From positions 1-15,185 of the forward strand of contig CALKUG010000298.1 of the NCBI GenBank assembly GCA_937996765.1: a stretch of DNA of 15,185 nt, in the 5' to 3' direction. Source of the stretch: an uncultured Ignavibacteria bacterium (lineage in GTDB: Bacteria; Bacteroidota; Ignavibacteria; Ignavibacteriales; Ignavibacteriaceae). Positions 14,994 to 15,185 of the stretch are shown here, one piece after another (position 1 is the stretch's first letter; the number at the start of each line of letters is the position of its first letter). The notes below the pieces were generated by a model, which ran no database searches, was not told where the DNA came from, and saw only the letters and a list, made by a program, of their open reading frames with translations. The position numbers were made by a program, and so were the translations under genes.

Positions 14994-15185
14994 TTAATTC
15001 AAATTTTTCCAGCCATATTTGCTAAATACAACTATTATCGCTGTTGTTGATGCGGCAGAAGCTGCAAAATACATCGCCGCCATCTGCCATGTATCAAATA
15101 ACAAGCTTCCTATACCAAACAGAACGGAATATACTAATACTACACCCGCAAACCAACCTATAAACATTAGCCCAAACTTTGCTTC
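14994..15185 (-). CDS. C-terminus of an integral membrane transporter, possibly sodium:solute symporter family
   Basis: The frame enters from the right edge and ends in TAA at 14994, giving the last 63 residues of a longer protein. They form two hydrophobic helices (FGLMFIGWFAGVVLVYSVLF, then AAMYFAASAASTTAIIVVF) joined by a short loop and followed by a basic tail SKYGWKNLN. This resembles the last two membrane helices of sodium:solute symporters (SSS family), including the GWK-type tail seen in that group, but the fragment is too short to be sure; other multi-helix carriers are possible. It lies 23 bp upstream of the c-di-AMP phosphodiesterase on the same strand, so the two are probably co-transcribed. 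The substrate is unknown. Confidence 0.5.
   Translation of the reverse strand, partial: EAKFGLMFIGWFAGVVLVYSVLFGIGSLLFDTWQMAAMYFAASAASTTAIIVVFSKYGWKNLN

Overview
The window reads as chromosomal, AT-rich DNA from a Gram-negative bacterium, probably of the Bacteroidota/Chlorobiota (FCB) side. The evidence is a BamD outer-membrane assembly lipoprotein, two secreted proteins whose predicted signal-peptidase cut leaves Gln at +1 (a Bacteroidota habit), a degenerate first zinc finger in UvrA, and promoter-like TAnnTTTG elements in two intergenic gaps. A more exact placement (for example Ignavibacteria or Kapabacteria) is only a guess. No rRNA, tRNA, CRISPR array, insertion sequence or prophage was seen. 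Every gene looks intact apart from the two cut by the window edges.

Layout. (1) 1-2543, minus strand: a small secreted protein of unknown function (2025-2543), then bamD (1178-1951), an acyl-CoA thioesterase (700-1176) and a secreted FG-GAP/VCBS-type propeller protein that runs off the left edge (1-752). The last three are tightly packed. A TAnnTTTG promoter in front of bamD supports the shorter bamD start. (2) 2623-2663: a hairpin plus U-run ends the minus-strand htpX transcript. (3) 2702-3556, minus: htpX membrane protease, divergent from uvrA. The 183-bp divergent gap holds a 12-bp palindrome, a TATAAT box on the htpX side, and a dyad plus TATATTTG element on the uvrA side. (4) 3740-9100, plus: uvrA, then after a 67-bp gap a WbaZ-like family 4 glycosyltransferase and, overlapping it by 4 bp, a polyprenyl glycosylphosphotransferase that starts lipid-linked glycan assembly. 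(5) 9102-15185, minus: a compact run, in transcription order, of a membrane transporter cut by the right edge (possibly a sodium:solute symporter), a 7TM-HD cyclic-di-AMP phosphodiesterase (PgpH type), XerD-type recombinase, a site-2 protease, an unknown propeller-like lipoprotein and an O-antigen-ligase family protein. Within it, neighbours overlap by 4, 1, 26 and 4 bp.

How it fits together. Most of the window concerns the cell envelope: outer-membrane protein assembly (BamD), membrane protein quality control (HtpX, M50 protease), start and extension of a lipid-linked surface glycan (plus strand) and its ligation or polymerisation (minus strand). The glycan genes sit tail to tail, with one base between the stop codons of the priming transferase and the ligase. 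Housekeeping genes (uvrA, xerD) are embedded among them.

No dramatic new system such as a defence island or mobile cassette was found. The best candidates for undescribed biology are the unknown lipoprotein between the site-2 protease and the ligase, the unknown membrane-anchored protein before bamD, the transporter/c-di-AMP phosphodiesterase pairing, and the motif ATTGCAGTAAT shared by the regions upstream of htpX and the unknown gene. No stretch longer than about 185 bp lacks a gene.
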